A stretch of 51,170 nucleotides of DNA from Actinomycetes bacterium (GCA_023411615.1 JAEYOR010000055.1:1-51170), one strand, 5' to 3'; positions 7,703 through 15,484 are shown, numbered from the stretch's first letter. Numbers and translations: made by a program. Notes: generated by a model from the letters alone, not told the origin.

Positions 7703-8418
7703 TGCGCTGGCGCGTCATGGCGGGCGTGCTCGTGCTTGCCGGAGCGACCGGCTGCGGCGTGTTGCCCGCGCCTCCGGACGCTCTCGACGCTGATTTTGTA
7801 CCGAGTCTCGAACCGTCGCCATATCTCCAGGCCGACGTCGCCGCCGATGGCTTCACCTACCAGGAGCACTACGCGGTACGCATCCGCGTCGCGACATGCA
7901 CTGGATGGTCGACTGGCTCGGGGTGGATTCTCAACGAAACCCAGGTGGTCACCAACGAGCACGTGGTGGCAGGCGCCCGGTCAATCGAGGTGACAACGTA
8001 TGACGGTCGCGACTACGTGGCGTCGTATTCGCAGGTTGCCCCCGTTGCAGACCTCGCACTCCTCACGCTTGATCCCGTGTTCACCGAGTGGGCCACGTGG
8101 GAAGTCCGGGACCTCCAAGATGACGAGAGCATCTACGTTGTCGGCTATCCCGATGGCCAGGCGATGCACACGAGCCGTGGACATTTCTGGGGCCCCACCA
8201 CGGACGACGTTGGCGACACCGGCGAAGAGGTGTGGGAGCTTGAGGCGGAAGTCCACCCTGGAAGTTCCGGCTCACCGCTGTACGCCGAAGACGGCGTGGT
8301 CGTCGGCACGATCTTCGCTGGAGACGAACACGGCTATGCCATGGCGTGGTCGAACTCCTACCTCAAAGACTTGCTTGACGGCACCGTGCTGTGGTCGCCA
8401 AACGACCCCGCCTGCTGA
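7702..8418 (+). CDS. Trypsin-like serine protease lipoprotein, module copy 2
   Basis: 238 residues. The N-terminus MRWRVMAGVLVLAGATGC looks like a lipoprotein signal ending at Cys18. The trypsin-like fold is complete: His in TNEHVVAG, Asp in VADLALLTLD, Ser in HPGSSGSPLY. As in the first copy, a cysteine precedes the TGSGW strand and the last residue is cysteine, a possible disulfide pair. It is closest within the window to the protease at 6152-6883, including the shared VTTYDGR segment. It is translationally coupled to the coiled-coil gene before it. It converges on the sseB-like gene with 22 bases between, where I see no clear terminator. Confidence 0.85.
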   Translation: MRWRVMAGVLVLAGATGCGVLPAPPDALDADFVPSLEPSPYLQADVAADGFTYQEHYAVRIRVATCTGWSTGSGWILNETQVVTNEHVVAGARSIEVTTYDGRDYVASYSQVAPVADLALLTLDPVFTEWATWEVRDLQDDESIYVVGYPDGQAMHTSRGHFWGPTTDDVGDTGEEVWELEAEVHPGSSGSPLYAEDGVVVGTIFAGDEHGYAMAWSNSYLKDLLDGTVLWSPNDPAC

Positions 8419-8440
8419 CAGGACCCACAGTCACGCACGG

Positions 8441-9187
8441 TCACTGAGCTTCCCGAAGGCGAAGTTCGAGCCCGTCTACGCGATCTGCCACCATTTGCGA
8501 TGCGGCGAGCGCCTCATGAACTCGTCTCACGGTGTCGTCCACATCGGCCCGGCTCAGGCCGGGGATGAGTGACACCACCACGGCGACTTCCGCCGCTCGT
8601 CCCGGCACCACGTCGATTCCCCGTATCTGCTCGTCAAGCGGTACCGCATCGACGATTGCCTGCCGGACATCGGTCACCACCGCGCCGTCGGCAACGGCGG
8701 GGTGCCATGGCTCGCCTTGACCAAGTGCCCACACGGCCGGACGCGGGATGACAACCGAGTCGCGAGCCGGATTGACAACCAAGACGCTCCAACCCTCCGC
8801 GATGGCGGCGAGTGCGGCACGCGGCCCCTCGGCTGGGATGGGGCGGGCATCGGGATTCCACGCCGCCATCGCCTCCACATCGGTGAAGACCGGCAACGCG
8901 GCGCGACCATCGGGAGTCTGCAAGGCCACCACCCCCGTCGAGGCGACGTGATCCTGCTCAACCCCGTACTTCCCCATGATGCGCTCATCGCCGTGCGCCA
9001 CTACCGGCACCAACACCCGTGCATATGCGAGAGCGTCAACCACCTCGGCCAAGGGCGCGCGTGCGGCTGCGAAACGGATGAGAGCTTGGGCGAGACGAGC
9101 GTCGGCCGCGCCGTCATCATCCGCGAAGATCGACTCGGGGATCTCTTTGAGCGGCTCCCCCGGCGTGTGCCCCACGTGGTCGTTCAT
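8441..9187 (-). CDS. SseB-family protein
   Basis: 248 residues, cytoplasmic, no signal peptide. The N-terminal two thirds match the SseB N-domain fold as found in actinobacteria (LVPVVAHGDE, VALQTPDGRAALPVFTDVEA, AWNPDARPIP), followed by an alpha/beta C-domain. In enterobacteria SseB is an enhancer of serine sensitivity; in actinobacteria the role is unknown. It lies 42 bases downstream of priA on the same strand, yet the start ATG has no Shine-Dalgarno and a TAGGCT -10 sits exactly 6 bases upstream, so it probably has its own leaderless transcript. A 7-bp GC hairpin lies between priA and this promoter. Confidence 0.8.
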   Translation of the reverse strand: MNDHVGHTPGEPLKEIPESIFADDDGAADARLAQALIRFAAARAPLAEVVDALAYARVLVPVVAHGDERIMGKYGVEQDHVASTGVVALQTPDGRAALPVFTDVEAMAAWNPDARPIPAEGPRAALAAIAEGWSVLVVNPARDSVVIPRPAVWALGQGEPWHPAVADGAVVTDVRQAIVDAVPLDEQIRGIDVVPGRAAEVAVVVSLIPGLSRADVDDTVRRVHEALAASQMVADRVDGLELRLREAQ

Positions 9188-9193
9188 AACGCA

Positions 9194-9199
9194 AGCCTA
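9194..9199 (-). promoter_or_regulatory. -10 box of leaderless sseB-like promoter
   Basis: TAGGCT on the minus strand, 6 bases before the ATG at 9187. That spacing would put the transcription start at the A of ATG. No Shine-Dalgarno is present. The -35 is not recognisable; the region holds a hairpin (AGGCGCG / CGCGCCT). Confidence 0.5.
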
Positions 9200-9229
9200 G
9201 GCGCGCGGTACGACGCGCCTGTGTCGCCG

Positions 9230-9973
9230 TTACGGGCGGCCGGCCACATCCAGCGCCTCTGGCAACGTGAAGTTGCCGTTGTACAACGCCTTGCCCACAA
9301 TCGCGCCTTCGACGCCAACCGGCGTCAGCGCGCGGATCGCCTCAATGTCAGCGAGCGAGCTCACGCCACCCGACGCCACCACCGGTGCCTTCGTCGCCTC
9401 ACACACCTGACGGAGCAGGTCGAGATTTGGCCCGCTCAGCATGCCGTCCTTGCGCACATCGGTGACCACGTAGCGCGAGCAGCCGGCGGCATCGAGGCGC
9501 GCGAGCACCTCCCACAGGTCGCCGCCTTCCTGCGTCCACCCGCGCGCGGCCAGCGTTGTGCCGCGCACGTCGAGACCCACGGCCACCCGGTCACCGAAGC
9601 GGTCGATTGCCGACGCCGTCCATACCGGATCCTCCAGCGCGGCAGTACCGAGGTTCACCCGTGCGCAACCCGTCGCCATCGCCCGCTCAAGGGAAGCGTC
9701 GTCCCTGATCCCTCCGCTCATCTCCACCTTGACGCGATCTCCGACGCGTGCCACCACATCGGCAAGGAGCTCCGCGTTCGATCCGCGCCCAAAGGCCGCG
9801 TCAAGATCGACGAGGTGAATCCACTCTGCTCCGCCACTGACCCAATCAAGAGCGGCCGAGAGCGGGTCGCCGTAGCTCGTCTCCGAACCAGCCTCACCTT
9901 GGGTGAGACGTACCGCTTGACCGTCGGCAACGTCGACGGCGGGCAGGAGTTCAAGGCGGGGAAGGCTGGTCAT
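9230..9973 (-). CDS. priA: PriA: HisA isomerase with likely TrpF activity
   Basis: 247 residues, a complete (beta/alpha)8 barrel of the HisA/HisF family. The two catalytic aspartates are visible, in LLPAVDVADGQAVRL (~12) and in RYVVTDVRKDGMLSGPN (~175), and the phosphate-binding glycine loops (EMSGGIRDD, VVASGGVSS) are intact. It converts ProFAR to PRFAR in histidine synthesis. In actinobacteria this enzyme (PriA) also does the phosphoribosylanthranilate isomerase step of tryptophan synthesis; that second activity is inferred from the lineage and sequence type. It is 50 bases downstream of hisH, with a TAGCCT motif in the gap. Confidence 0.92.
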   Translation of the reverse strand: MTSLPRLELLPAVDVADGQAVRLTQGEAGSETSYGDPLSAALDWVSGGAEWIHLVDLDAAFGRGSNAELLADVVARVGDRVKVEMSGGIRDDASLERAMATGCARVNLGTAALEDPVWTASAIDRFGDRVAVGLDVRGTTLAARGWTQEGGDLWEVLARLDAAGCSRYVVTDVRKDGMLSGPNLDLLRQVCEATKAPVVASGGVSSLADIEAIRALTPVGVEGAIVGKALYNGNFTLPEALDVAGRP

Positions 9974-10023
9974 GATCTCGCTTTCTGGGTCTTTGGCGGG
10001 ACCAGGCTACCCCGCTCGCGGAC

Positions 10024-10677
10024 CTACGAAAGCGTCGCGACCCAGTTGCGCAGCAGGTGTAGCCCAGCGTCACCCGACTTCTCGGGGTGAAACTGGGTGG
10101 CGCTCAATGGGCCGTTCTCCACGGCCGCGACAAACCGATCACTCGCGTCGGCGTTACCGGCGACCGACCACGTGACGAGCGGCGGCGCAAGGCGACCCGT
10201 GTGTTCCGTGGTGCCAAGCGGGAACTCGCGCGCCGCGTATGAGTGGACAAAGTAGAAACGTTCGCTCTCGACGCCGTCAAAGAGCCGGCTCCCGTCAGGC
10301 GCCTCCACCTCGGCCCATCCCATATTCGGCACGATCGGTGCTTGGAGCGGCTCAATCACCCCCGGCCATTGGTCGAGGCCAGCGCTCTCAACACCGTGCT
10401 CGACGCCTCGCTCAAACATCACCTGCATGCCCACGCAGATGCCGAGCACGGGCCTCCCGCCTGCGAGCCGGCGGCCCACGATGATGTCGCCGCGCACCTC
10501 GCGCAGGCCTGCCATGCACGCGGCAAACGCGCCGACGCCAGGGACAAGCAGGCCGTCGGCATTCTCGGCAGTCTCCCGGTCAGCAGTCAGCGTCACCTCC
10601 GCGCCCACATGCTCGAGCGCGCGTACTGCCGAACGGACATTGCCAAAGCCGTAATCGAGGACAGTGACGCGGGGCAT
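10024..10677 (-). CDS. hisH: Imidazole glycerol phosphate synthase, glutaminase subunit
   Basis: 217 residues, a class I glutamine amidotransferase. The nucleophile Cys is in GICVGMQVMFE, and the His and Glu are in TQFHPEKSGDAG. It starts MPRVTVLDYGFGNVRSAVRA. It supplies ammonia to HisF, the synthase subunit; hisF is not in the window. It lies 20 bases after the unknown gene 10698-11189. TAGGAT sits exactly 6 bases before the ATG, so a separate leaderless start is possible; the same bases could also be read as a weak AGGA ribosome site. Confidence 0.95.
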   Translation of the reverse strand: MPRVTVLDYGFGNVRSAVRALEHVGAEVTLTADRETAENADGLLVPGVGAFAACMAGLREVRGDIIVGRRLAGGRPVLGICVGMQVMFERGVEHGVESAGLDQWPGVIEPLQAPIVPNMGWAEVEAPDGSRLFDGVESERFYFVHSYAAREFPLGTTEHTGRLAPPLVTWSVAGNADASDRFVAAVENGPLSATQFHPEKSGDAGLHLLRNWVATLS

Positions 10678-10683
10678 GGGGAA

Positions 10684-10689
10684 ATCCTA
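10684..10689 (-). promoter_or_regulatory. Candidate -10 of leaderless hisH promoter
   Basis: TAGGAT on the minus strand, 6 bases before the hisH ATG (10677). The AGGA within it could alternatively act as a weak ribosome binding site on a longer his transcript. Both readings are compatible with the sequence. Confidence 0.4.
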
Positions 10690-10697
10690 ATGCCGCG

Positions 10698-11189
10698 CTA
10701 GGCCTGCGCTTTCTTTGCCTGCTGTGCCAGTTTGCGCAGTTCGCGGAAGGCCTTGAAACGGCTCATGCGAGCACTGAAGACCTTGTCCGGGTGAGTCGCG
10801 GCCACTTGCGCGATGGTCTGGCTGCCCGACATCAACGTGGTGACAACGCCCGGTGCTTCGTTGAGCGCGAGACCCGGCGGGAGTGCGTCTCCCTTGCGTC
10901 CTGCCTGGTATCGCCACACAGTGACCTGGCCATCCCGGCGCTCCAGTGCCAGCAGCGGGTGCTCCTTTGCAAAGCCGGACACCGCAGCGGCAAGGCTGTC
11001 CACCACACCGGGGGAAGCGTCGTCCACTACCGCCATCGCCCCGGCCGACGTTTCCAGCACCTGCCCCCGCGTGCCGTTGAGAGCGCACAATGCGGCGAGC
11101 ACCCGGCCGCTGGGAATGGGCGTGAGGATCGCGGCAATCGCTTCCTGGCCCAGTTCCGCCGCGCCCGACGCTGGAGCGGCTTCGCTCAC
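10698..11189 (-). CDS. Unknown protein inside the his cluster
   Basis: 163 residues, soluble, alanine-rich. The N-terminal half looks alpha/beta; the C-terminus is basic and helical (SRFKAFRELRKLAQQAKKAQ). I recognise no catalytic motif. The start GTG overlaps the hisB stop (GTGA), and hisH follows 20 bases later, so it is translated with the his genes. A role linked to histidine synthesis or its control is possible from position only. Codon use matches its neighbours. Confidence 0.65.
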   Translation of the reverse strand: MSEAAPASGAAELGQEAIAAILTPIPSGRVLAALCALNGTRGQVLETSAGAMAVVDDASPGVVDSLAAAVSGFAKEHPLLALERRDGQVTVWRYQAGRKGDALPPGLALNEAPGVVTTLMSGSQTIAQVAATHPDKVFSARMSRFKAFRELRKLAQQAKKAQA

Positions 11190-11797
11190 AGCGCGCCCTT
11201 TGTCGACGGGATTCCCTCCACGCGAGCATCGGGAGCAACGGCGGCACGCAATGCGCGCGCGAGAGCCTTGAACTGGGACTCGACGATGTGGTGCGGGTCG
11301 CGGCCTGCGAGCACGCGCATGTGGATGCAGATGCCCGCGTGGTGCGCGATCGACTCAAGGACGTGTGCCGTGAGCGAGCCTGCGTAGTTGCCGCCGATGA
11401 GGTGCGTGGCTTGTCCAGCGGGTTCGCCCGAGTGAACGCAGTACGGACGGCCGGAGACGTCAACAACGCACTGCGCGAGAGACTCGTCGAGAGGGACGAG
11501 CGCGTCGCCGAATCGGGAAATGCCTGCCTTGTCGCCGAGAGCCTGCTTGAGGGCTTCGCCAATGCAGATCGCGACATCCTCCACCGTGTGGTGAGAGTCG
11601 ATGTGAACGTCGCCCGTGGCCCGCACCGTGAGGTTCATGAGGCTGTGCTTGCCAAGGGCCGTCAGCATGTGGTCGTAAAACGGCACACCGGTGCTGATCT
11701 CGGTGCGACCAGTGCCATCGAGATCAAGTTCGACGAGCACGGTCGATTCACTTGTGCTTCGCTCAATGCGGCCGATGCGGCCGGTGGCCGTGGTCAT
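11186..11797 (-). CDS. hisB: Imidazoleglycerol-phosphate dehydratase
   Basis: 203 residues, the monofunctional dehydratase without an HisN-type phosphatase domain. The two metal-binding histidine motifs are present: HHTVEDVAICIGEAL (~68) and DPHHIVESQFKALARAL (~166). STGVPFYDHMLTALGKHS is also typical. It removes water from imidazole glycerol phosphate using manganese. Its ATG overlaps the hisC stop (ATGA), with GGAGGTGA upstream, and it overlaps the following unknown gene. Confidence 0.97.
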   Translation of the reverse strand: MTTATGRIGRIERSTSESTVLVELDLDGTGRTEISTGVPFYDHMLTALGKHSLMNLTVRATGDVHIDSHHTVEDVAICIGEALKQALGDKAGISRFGDALVPLDESLAQCVVDVSGRPYCVHSGEPAGQATHLIGGNYAGSLTAHVLESIAHHAGICIHMRVLAGRDPHHIVESQFKALARALRAAVAPDARVEGIPSTKGAL

Positions 11798-12888
11798 GAG
11801 GTCACCTCCAGGAGGGCGTTACGGAACATGGCCATCTCGCGAGCTGTGCCGATCGTGACTCGAAGGAAGCCTTCCGGCCCGGTCACGCGAATGAGCACAC
11901 CGCGTTCAAGCAACTCGGAGAAGATCCTCTCGCGATCCGCGAAAGAACCAAAAAGCACAAAGTTGGCGTCGGTATCCGCGACGGTGTAGCCCTGCGCACG
12001 GAGCCAGTCCACCGTGTCATCACGCTCCGCCCTGATCTCATCGACTTGCGCCTGAAGCTCGCGGTGGTGAGCGAGCGCGGCACGCGCGGCTGCCTGCGTG
12101 ATGGCGCTCAAGTGGTACGGAAGACGCACGATGCGCAGAGCGTCGATCACCTCACGGCTCGCCGCCAAGTAGCCAAGGCGGCCCCCAGCGAGCGCGAAGG
12201 CCTTTGACATCGTTCGGGACACCGCAAGGTGCGGGATTTCGGGCAACAGCGCGGCCGCGCTCGGCACTCCTCTGCGGCGGAACTCGGCGTATGCCTCGTC
12301 CACCACCAAGATCGAACCCTCGTCGACCTGCGCGCACGCCTCGGCGAGGCGCCGTACCTCGTCAAGAGACAAAGCGGTGCCCGTCGGGTTGTTGGGGCTT
12401 GCCACGATGACGAGCGAAGGCTTGCATTCAGCAATCGCCGCGACCGCGGCGTCGATGTCAATGCGGAAATCGTCGCGGCGCGGCAACGTCACGTAGTCAG
12501 TCAGCGTGTCGCGCGCGTACTCGGGGTACATCGAATACGTGGGCGCAAAGCTCAACGTGGTGCGGCCCGGTCCGCCAAAGGCCTGGTGAAGGTGGAGCAT
12601 CACCTCGTTTGAGCCATTCGCAGCCCAGATGTTGTGCGGCTCGAGAAAATCGACGTGGCTCTCAACCCCGAGGTAATGCGCAAGGTCGACGCGCAAGGCC
12701 ATGAACTCGCGGTCCGGGTAGCGGTTAAGGCCCTCCGCAGCTTTGCGGACGGCAGCCGCAATGGCGTCGACAACCGCCGACGGCGGCGCGTACGGGTTCT
12801 CATTGACGTTCAGCCGCGCGGCGACCTCCTCTTGAGGAGCACCGTACGGCGACAGGCCCTTGAGTTCAGGGCGGATGGGCAGCGTCAT
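11794..12888 (-). CDS. hisC: Histidinol-phosphate aminotransferase
   Basis: 364 residues, a class I/II PLP aminotransferase. LNVNENPYAPP is at the N-terminus, ANGSNEVMLHLHQAFGGPG forms the cofactor cup, NNPTGTAL and VVDEAYAEF are present, and the PLP lysine is in SRTMSKAFALAGGRLGYL (~230). It converts imidazole-acetol phosphate to histidinol phosphate. No Shine-Dalgarno precedes the ATG, while TAGACT lies exactly 6 bases upstream, so a leaderless start in the 77-base hisD-hisC gap is likely. It is coupled to hisB. Confidence 0.96.
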   Translation of the reverse strand: MTLPIRPELKGLSPYGAPQEEVAARLNVNENPYAPPSAVVDAIAAAVRKAAEGLNRYPDREFMALRVDLAHYLGVESHVDFLEPHNIWAANGSNEVMLHLHQAFGGPGRTTLSFAPTYSMYPEYARDTLTDYVTLPRRDDFRIDIDAAVAAIAECKPSLVIVASPNNPTGTALSLDEVRRLAEACAQVDEGSILVVDEAYAEFRRRGVPSAAALLPEIPHLAVSRTMSKAFALAGGRLGYLAASREVIDALRIVRLPYHLSAITQAAARAALAHHRELQAQVDEIRAERDDTVDWLRAQGYTVADTDANFVLFGSFADRERIFSELLERGVLIRVTGPEGFLRVTIGTAREMAMFRNALLEVTS

Positions 12889-12894
12889 GCCCGA

Positions 12895-12900
12895 AGTCTA
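12895..12900 (-). promoter_or_regulatory. -10 box of leaderless hisC promoter
   Basis: TAGACT on the minus strand with a 6-base spacer to the ATG at 12888. It suggests hisC-hisB and the genes below have a start site separate from hisD. No TTGACA-like -35 is seen at 16-18 bases. Confidence 0.5.
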
Positions 12901-12965
12901 GTGGCGGTGCTGAGGCGCCTTGGCGACTCGGAGCCTGCGCATCGTCGTCGGCTCCGCTTGCTCGC

Positions 12966-14288
12966 CTACTGAGTGCTCAGGCGTGCCGAAATGGCCTCGC
13001 CGTGCGCCGGGAGGTCTTCCGCGTTCGCCAAGGCGACGGCGTGCGGGCCTACCTCAGCCAGAGCGTCGGTGTCATACTCCACGATCGACACCGCACGCAG
13101 AAAGCTCGTCACACCCAGGCCTGAGGCAAAACGTGACGTGCCACCTGTGGGCAACACGTGGTTGGAGCCCGCGATGTAGTCACCCAGCGGGACCGGGCTG
13201 TACGGCCCCACAAAGATGGCCCCCGCGTTGCGGATGCGCGCCGCCACGTGTGCGGCGTCGCGGGTGTGGATCTCGAGGTGTTCGGCGCCGTACGCGTCTG
13301 CCACCTCGATCGATTGCTCAAGACTGTCGGTGAGGATGATCGCCGACTGGACCCCGCCGAGGGCTTCCTTGGCGCGCGCCTCGTGCTTGGTCGCGCCAAC
13401 GAGGTCCGTGAGGCGCTCGCCCACGAGCTCCGCGATCTGTGGCTCGTGAGTGATGAGAACGGAGCCCGCGAGCGGATCGTGCTCGGCCTGGCTGAGCAGG
13501 TCGTAAGCGACGTAGGTCGGGTCGGCCGTGTCATCGGCAATGACGGCGATCTCCGTGGGTCCCGCTTCGGCGTCGATGCCAACGGTGCCGCTCACGGCAC
13601 GCTTGGCCGCGGCCACGTAGACGTTGCCTGGCCCGGTGATGACGTCGACAGGTTCGCACAGCGTCGTCCCGTCGGTGCCCGCTGCCCCATAGGCGAGCAT
13701 GCCGATCGCTTGTGCGCCACCAACTGAGTAGACCTCGCTCACGCCGAGGAGTGCGCACGCGGCAAGGATGGTGGGGTGCGGGTTGCCTCCGAAGGACGCT
13801 TGTGGGGGGCTGGCGACCGCGATTTCGGTCACGCCCGCGGCCTGCGCCGTCACCACATTCATCACCACCGAACTCGGATACACGGCGAGTCCACCCGGCA
13901 CGTACAGCCCTACCCGCTTCACCGGGATCCATCGCTGACTCACCGTGGCACCCGGCGCGAGGGTGACAGCGGTGGGCTGGGGCACCGTGGCCTCGTGGAA
14001 GGCGCGCACACGGCGGATCGCCTCCTCAAGCGCCGCTCGCACAGTCGCGTCGAGCGTGGTGAGGGCGTGGTCGATCTCGGTTTGCGCCACGCGCAGGGAG
14101 TCCGGGACCACGCCGTCAAAGCGCTGGCCGTACTCGCGGAGGGCGTCCTCGCCCCTGGCCCGGACGTCCGCAAGGAGCGGGCGCACGGTCTCAAGCGCGG
14201 CGTCGATGTCGATTGCGGCGCGCGGCACCACGCCCAGCAGCTCACGCAGGGACAGGGACTGACCGCGAAGATCGATGCGCCTCAACAC
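12966..14288 (-). CDS. hisD: Histidinol dehydrogenase
   Basis: 440 residues, full length. Conserved blocks are ITGPGNVYVAAAKRAV, GIDAEAGPTEIAVIAD, LSQAEHDPLAGSVLIT (zinc and catalytic region) and AGSNHVLPTGGTSRFASGLG. It oxidises histidinol to histidine in two NAD-dependent steps using zinc. The start is GTG 14288. There is no Shine-Dalgarno, but TAGGCT lies exactly 6 bases upstream, giving a leaderless promoter. Immediately beyond that -10 box begins the C/G-rich end of the nuclease cassette, so the -35 region of hisD belongs to the cassette. In related genomes I would expect hisD to lie close to dnaE. Confidence 0.97.
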   Translation of the reverse strand: MLRRIDLRGQSLSLRELLGVVPRAAIDIDAALETVRPLLADVRARGEDALREYGQRFDGVVPDSLRVAQTEIDHALTTLDATVRAALEEAIRRVRAFHEATVPQPTAVTLAPGATVSQRWIPVKRVGLYVPGGLAVYPSSVVMNVVTAQAAGVTEIAVASPPQASFGGNPHPTILAACALLGVSEVYSVGGAQAIGMLAYGAAGTDGTTLCEPVDVITGPGNVYVAAAKRAVSGTVGIDAEAGPTEIAVIADDTADPTYVAYDLLSQAEHDPLAGSVLITHEPQIAELVGERLTDLVGATKHEARAKEALGGVQSAIILTDSLEQSIEVADAYGAEHLEIHTRDAAHVAARIRNAGAIFVGPYSPVPLGDYIAGSNHVLPTGGTSRFASGLGVTSFLRAVSIVEYDTDALAEVGPHAVALANAEDLPAHGEAISARLSTQ

Positions 14289-14294
14289 GGCGCC

Positions 14295-14300
14295 AGCCTA
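14295..14300 (-). promoter_or_regulatory. -10 box of leaderless hisD promoter, abutting cassette end
   Basis: TAGGCT on the minus strand, 6 bases before the GTG at 14288. The next 18 bases upstream are four G-runs (14301-14318), so the -10/-35 spacer is a G-quadruplex-type tract and the -35 position falls in the first cassette repeat. Confidence 0.5.
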
Positions 14301-14318
14301 CCCGCCCACCCCTCCCCC
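14301..14318 (-). other. G-quadruplex-type tract at left cassette end
   Basis: The minus strand carries runs of 5, 4, 3 and 3 G separated by single bases (A, T, C). Four runs with one-base loops is a strong G-quadruplex pattern. It lies just upstream of the hisD -10 box. Confidence 0.6.
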
Positions 14319-14416
14319 GTCGTTTGCGGTGAGTTGTTGGAGGGATAAGTACCCTCGCACGTCGTTTGCGGTGAGTTGTTGGAGGAAAAGGGACCCCGGG
14401 CGCAGTTCGCGGTGAG
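14319..14416 (+). repeat. Left repeat cluster (three copies, 41-42-base period)
   Basis: Two identical 25-base copies (14319-14343 and 14361-14385, core GTTTGCGGTGAGTTGTTGG) and a diverged third copy (GTTCGCGGTGAG, 14405-14416). The GCGGTGAG cores start at 14326, 14368 and 14409. Confidence 0.85.
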
Positions 14417-14422
14417 CCGTGC

Positions 14423-15421
14423 TCAGGCCGCCAGTGCCCTCCGCCGATCCCTCATTGCCGCGAGAATCCGCGCACGGCACAGTTCCGGGGATCCCGCCAC
14501 CATTCGATGTGTCAGCCGTAGAGTCTGAATACCCACGCTGGCGAGCGCGAGATCACGCGCGCGATCTGACTCCCACTGATCAGCCGTCTGGTGATATTGC
14601 CTGCCGTCGAACTCGATCGCAAGCAGAGCGTCGGGATCAAAAGTGTCGAGCCGATAGCGCATGCCATTGACCTCGACACGTACCTGGCGCTGCAGATGGG
14701 CAAACTCGGGGCCCGCAAGCACTTCCCGCATGCCCCGGTACTCGAGAGGGCTCTCAATCCCCTGCCCGTGAAGCGAAAGCGCGTGGATGAGTTCCCGTCT
14801 CCCTTTCGCGTACGGCATGGACTCGACAACGGAGGCCACCTCTGCAACGTCAACGTCACGATGCGCGAGCACGAGAAGTGCAACACCAAGGCGCCGGGGC
14901 GGCGGCAGTTCGCGCATGGCGTGGAGCAGAGCCCACCCAGGCTCCGCGATGCGCAGTCCGCCACGGCTCCAAATCGGTACGGGGCGACTGCACCGATAAA
15001 AGCCAGTTCCCTGCGGTGCCCGCGTCGCATGATGATGACGATCGATCGCGATGATGACCCGCGCGGGTGCGTTGTCCACAAATCCGCCAAGGAACAATGC
15101 CGCCATCCCCGTGATCGCGCCACGAGCGCCCGTCCCCATCAGTGCCGCTTCCGCTCGAACCGCCATGGTGGCGGCGAACGTCGCGGGCGCGTAGAGGTCT
15201 CGAGCGACGCGAACGCATGCACCGCTCGCCGTTGCACTCCGGACAACGTGCTCGCCGTAATCGCGCACGAGATCCCGCCGCGAAGACACCCAAGGGCGCA
15301 GCAGCGCCTGGTTCCACGGGATGTCGATGGAGAGCGGTGCCACGCAGGAAGGATGACCGCAATTACGGGACGGCGCATGGCTCCCGGCCGACGCTGTGGA
15401 AAACCTGGGCGCTCTTGTCAC
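14423..15421 (-). CDS. DUF559/Vsr-like nuclease with AbiEi-like N-terminal part
   Basis: About 332 residues from GTG 15421. The C-terminal ~110 residues carry a PD-(D/E)XK pattern of the DUF559/very-short-patch-repair type: YRLDTFDPDALLAIEFDGRQ, then YHQ and ESDRARDLAL. The N-terminal half (LVRDYGEHVVRSATASGACV, RVARDLYAP) resembles the winged-helix part of AbiEi-type proteins common in actinobacteria. It may be a DNA nuclease; its target is unknown. The start is uncertain: TTG 15469 would lie inside the terminal repeat, while GTG 15421 has GGTGAG, part of the inner repeat copy, 6 bases upstream as a ribosome site. It is the only gene in the repeat-bounded cassette. Confidence 0.7.
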   Translation of the reverse strand: MTRAPRFSTASAGSHAPSRNCGHPSCVAPLSIDIPWNQALLRPWVSSRRDLVRDYGEHVVRSATASGACVRVARDLYAPATFAATMAVRAEAALMGTGARGAITGMAALFLGGFVDNAPARVIIAIDRHHHATRAPQGTGFYRCSRPVPIWSRGGLRIAEPGWALLHAMRELPPPRRLGVALLVLAHRDVDVAEVASVVESMPYAKGRRELIHALSLHGQGIESPLEYRGMREVLAGPEFAHLQRQVRVEVNGMRYRLDTFDPDALLAIEFDGRQYHQTADQWESDRARDLALASVGIQTLRLTHRMVAGSPELCRARILAAMRDRRRALAA

Positions 15422-15422
15422 C

Positions 15423-15484
15423 AATAGCTCACCGCAAACGGCGGTTGTGGGTCCCTCTTCCTTCAACAACTCACCGCAAACGAC
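15423..15484 (-). repeat. Right repeat cluster (two copies, inverted to the left set)
   Basis: The outer copy at 15460-15484 is the reverse complement of the left 25-base repeat with one mismatch. The inner copy at ~15423-15442 matches at about 19 of 22 positions. The cores are 42 bases apart, the same period as on the left. Confidence 0.85.

Noticed and set aside
8419..8440. Terminator between the second protease and the sseB-like gene
   Set aside because: Only a 4-bp CAGT/ACTG pairing and no U-run; not enough to call.
8702..10090. A 462-codon open frame on the plus strand
   Set aside because: It runs antisense through sseB-like and priA, which have clear family motifs. Its composition is Arg/His-rich, as expected for a shadow frame in GC-rich DNA.
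14319..14416. CRISPR array
   Set aside because: Only three copies with ~17-base spacers and a diverged last copy, matched by inverted copies on the far side of one gene; no cas genes. It is a terminal repeat cluster.
14298..14480. A 60-codon frame with the repeated peptide LQQLTAND
   Set aside because: The peptide repeat only reflects the DNA repeats of the cassette end; no start signal or family.
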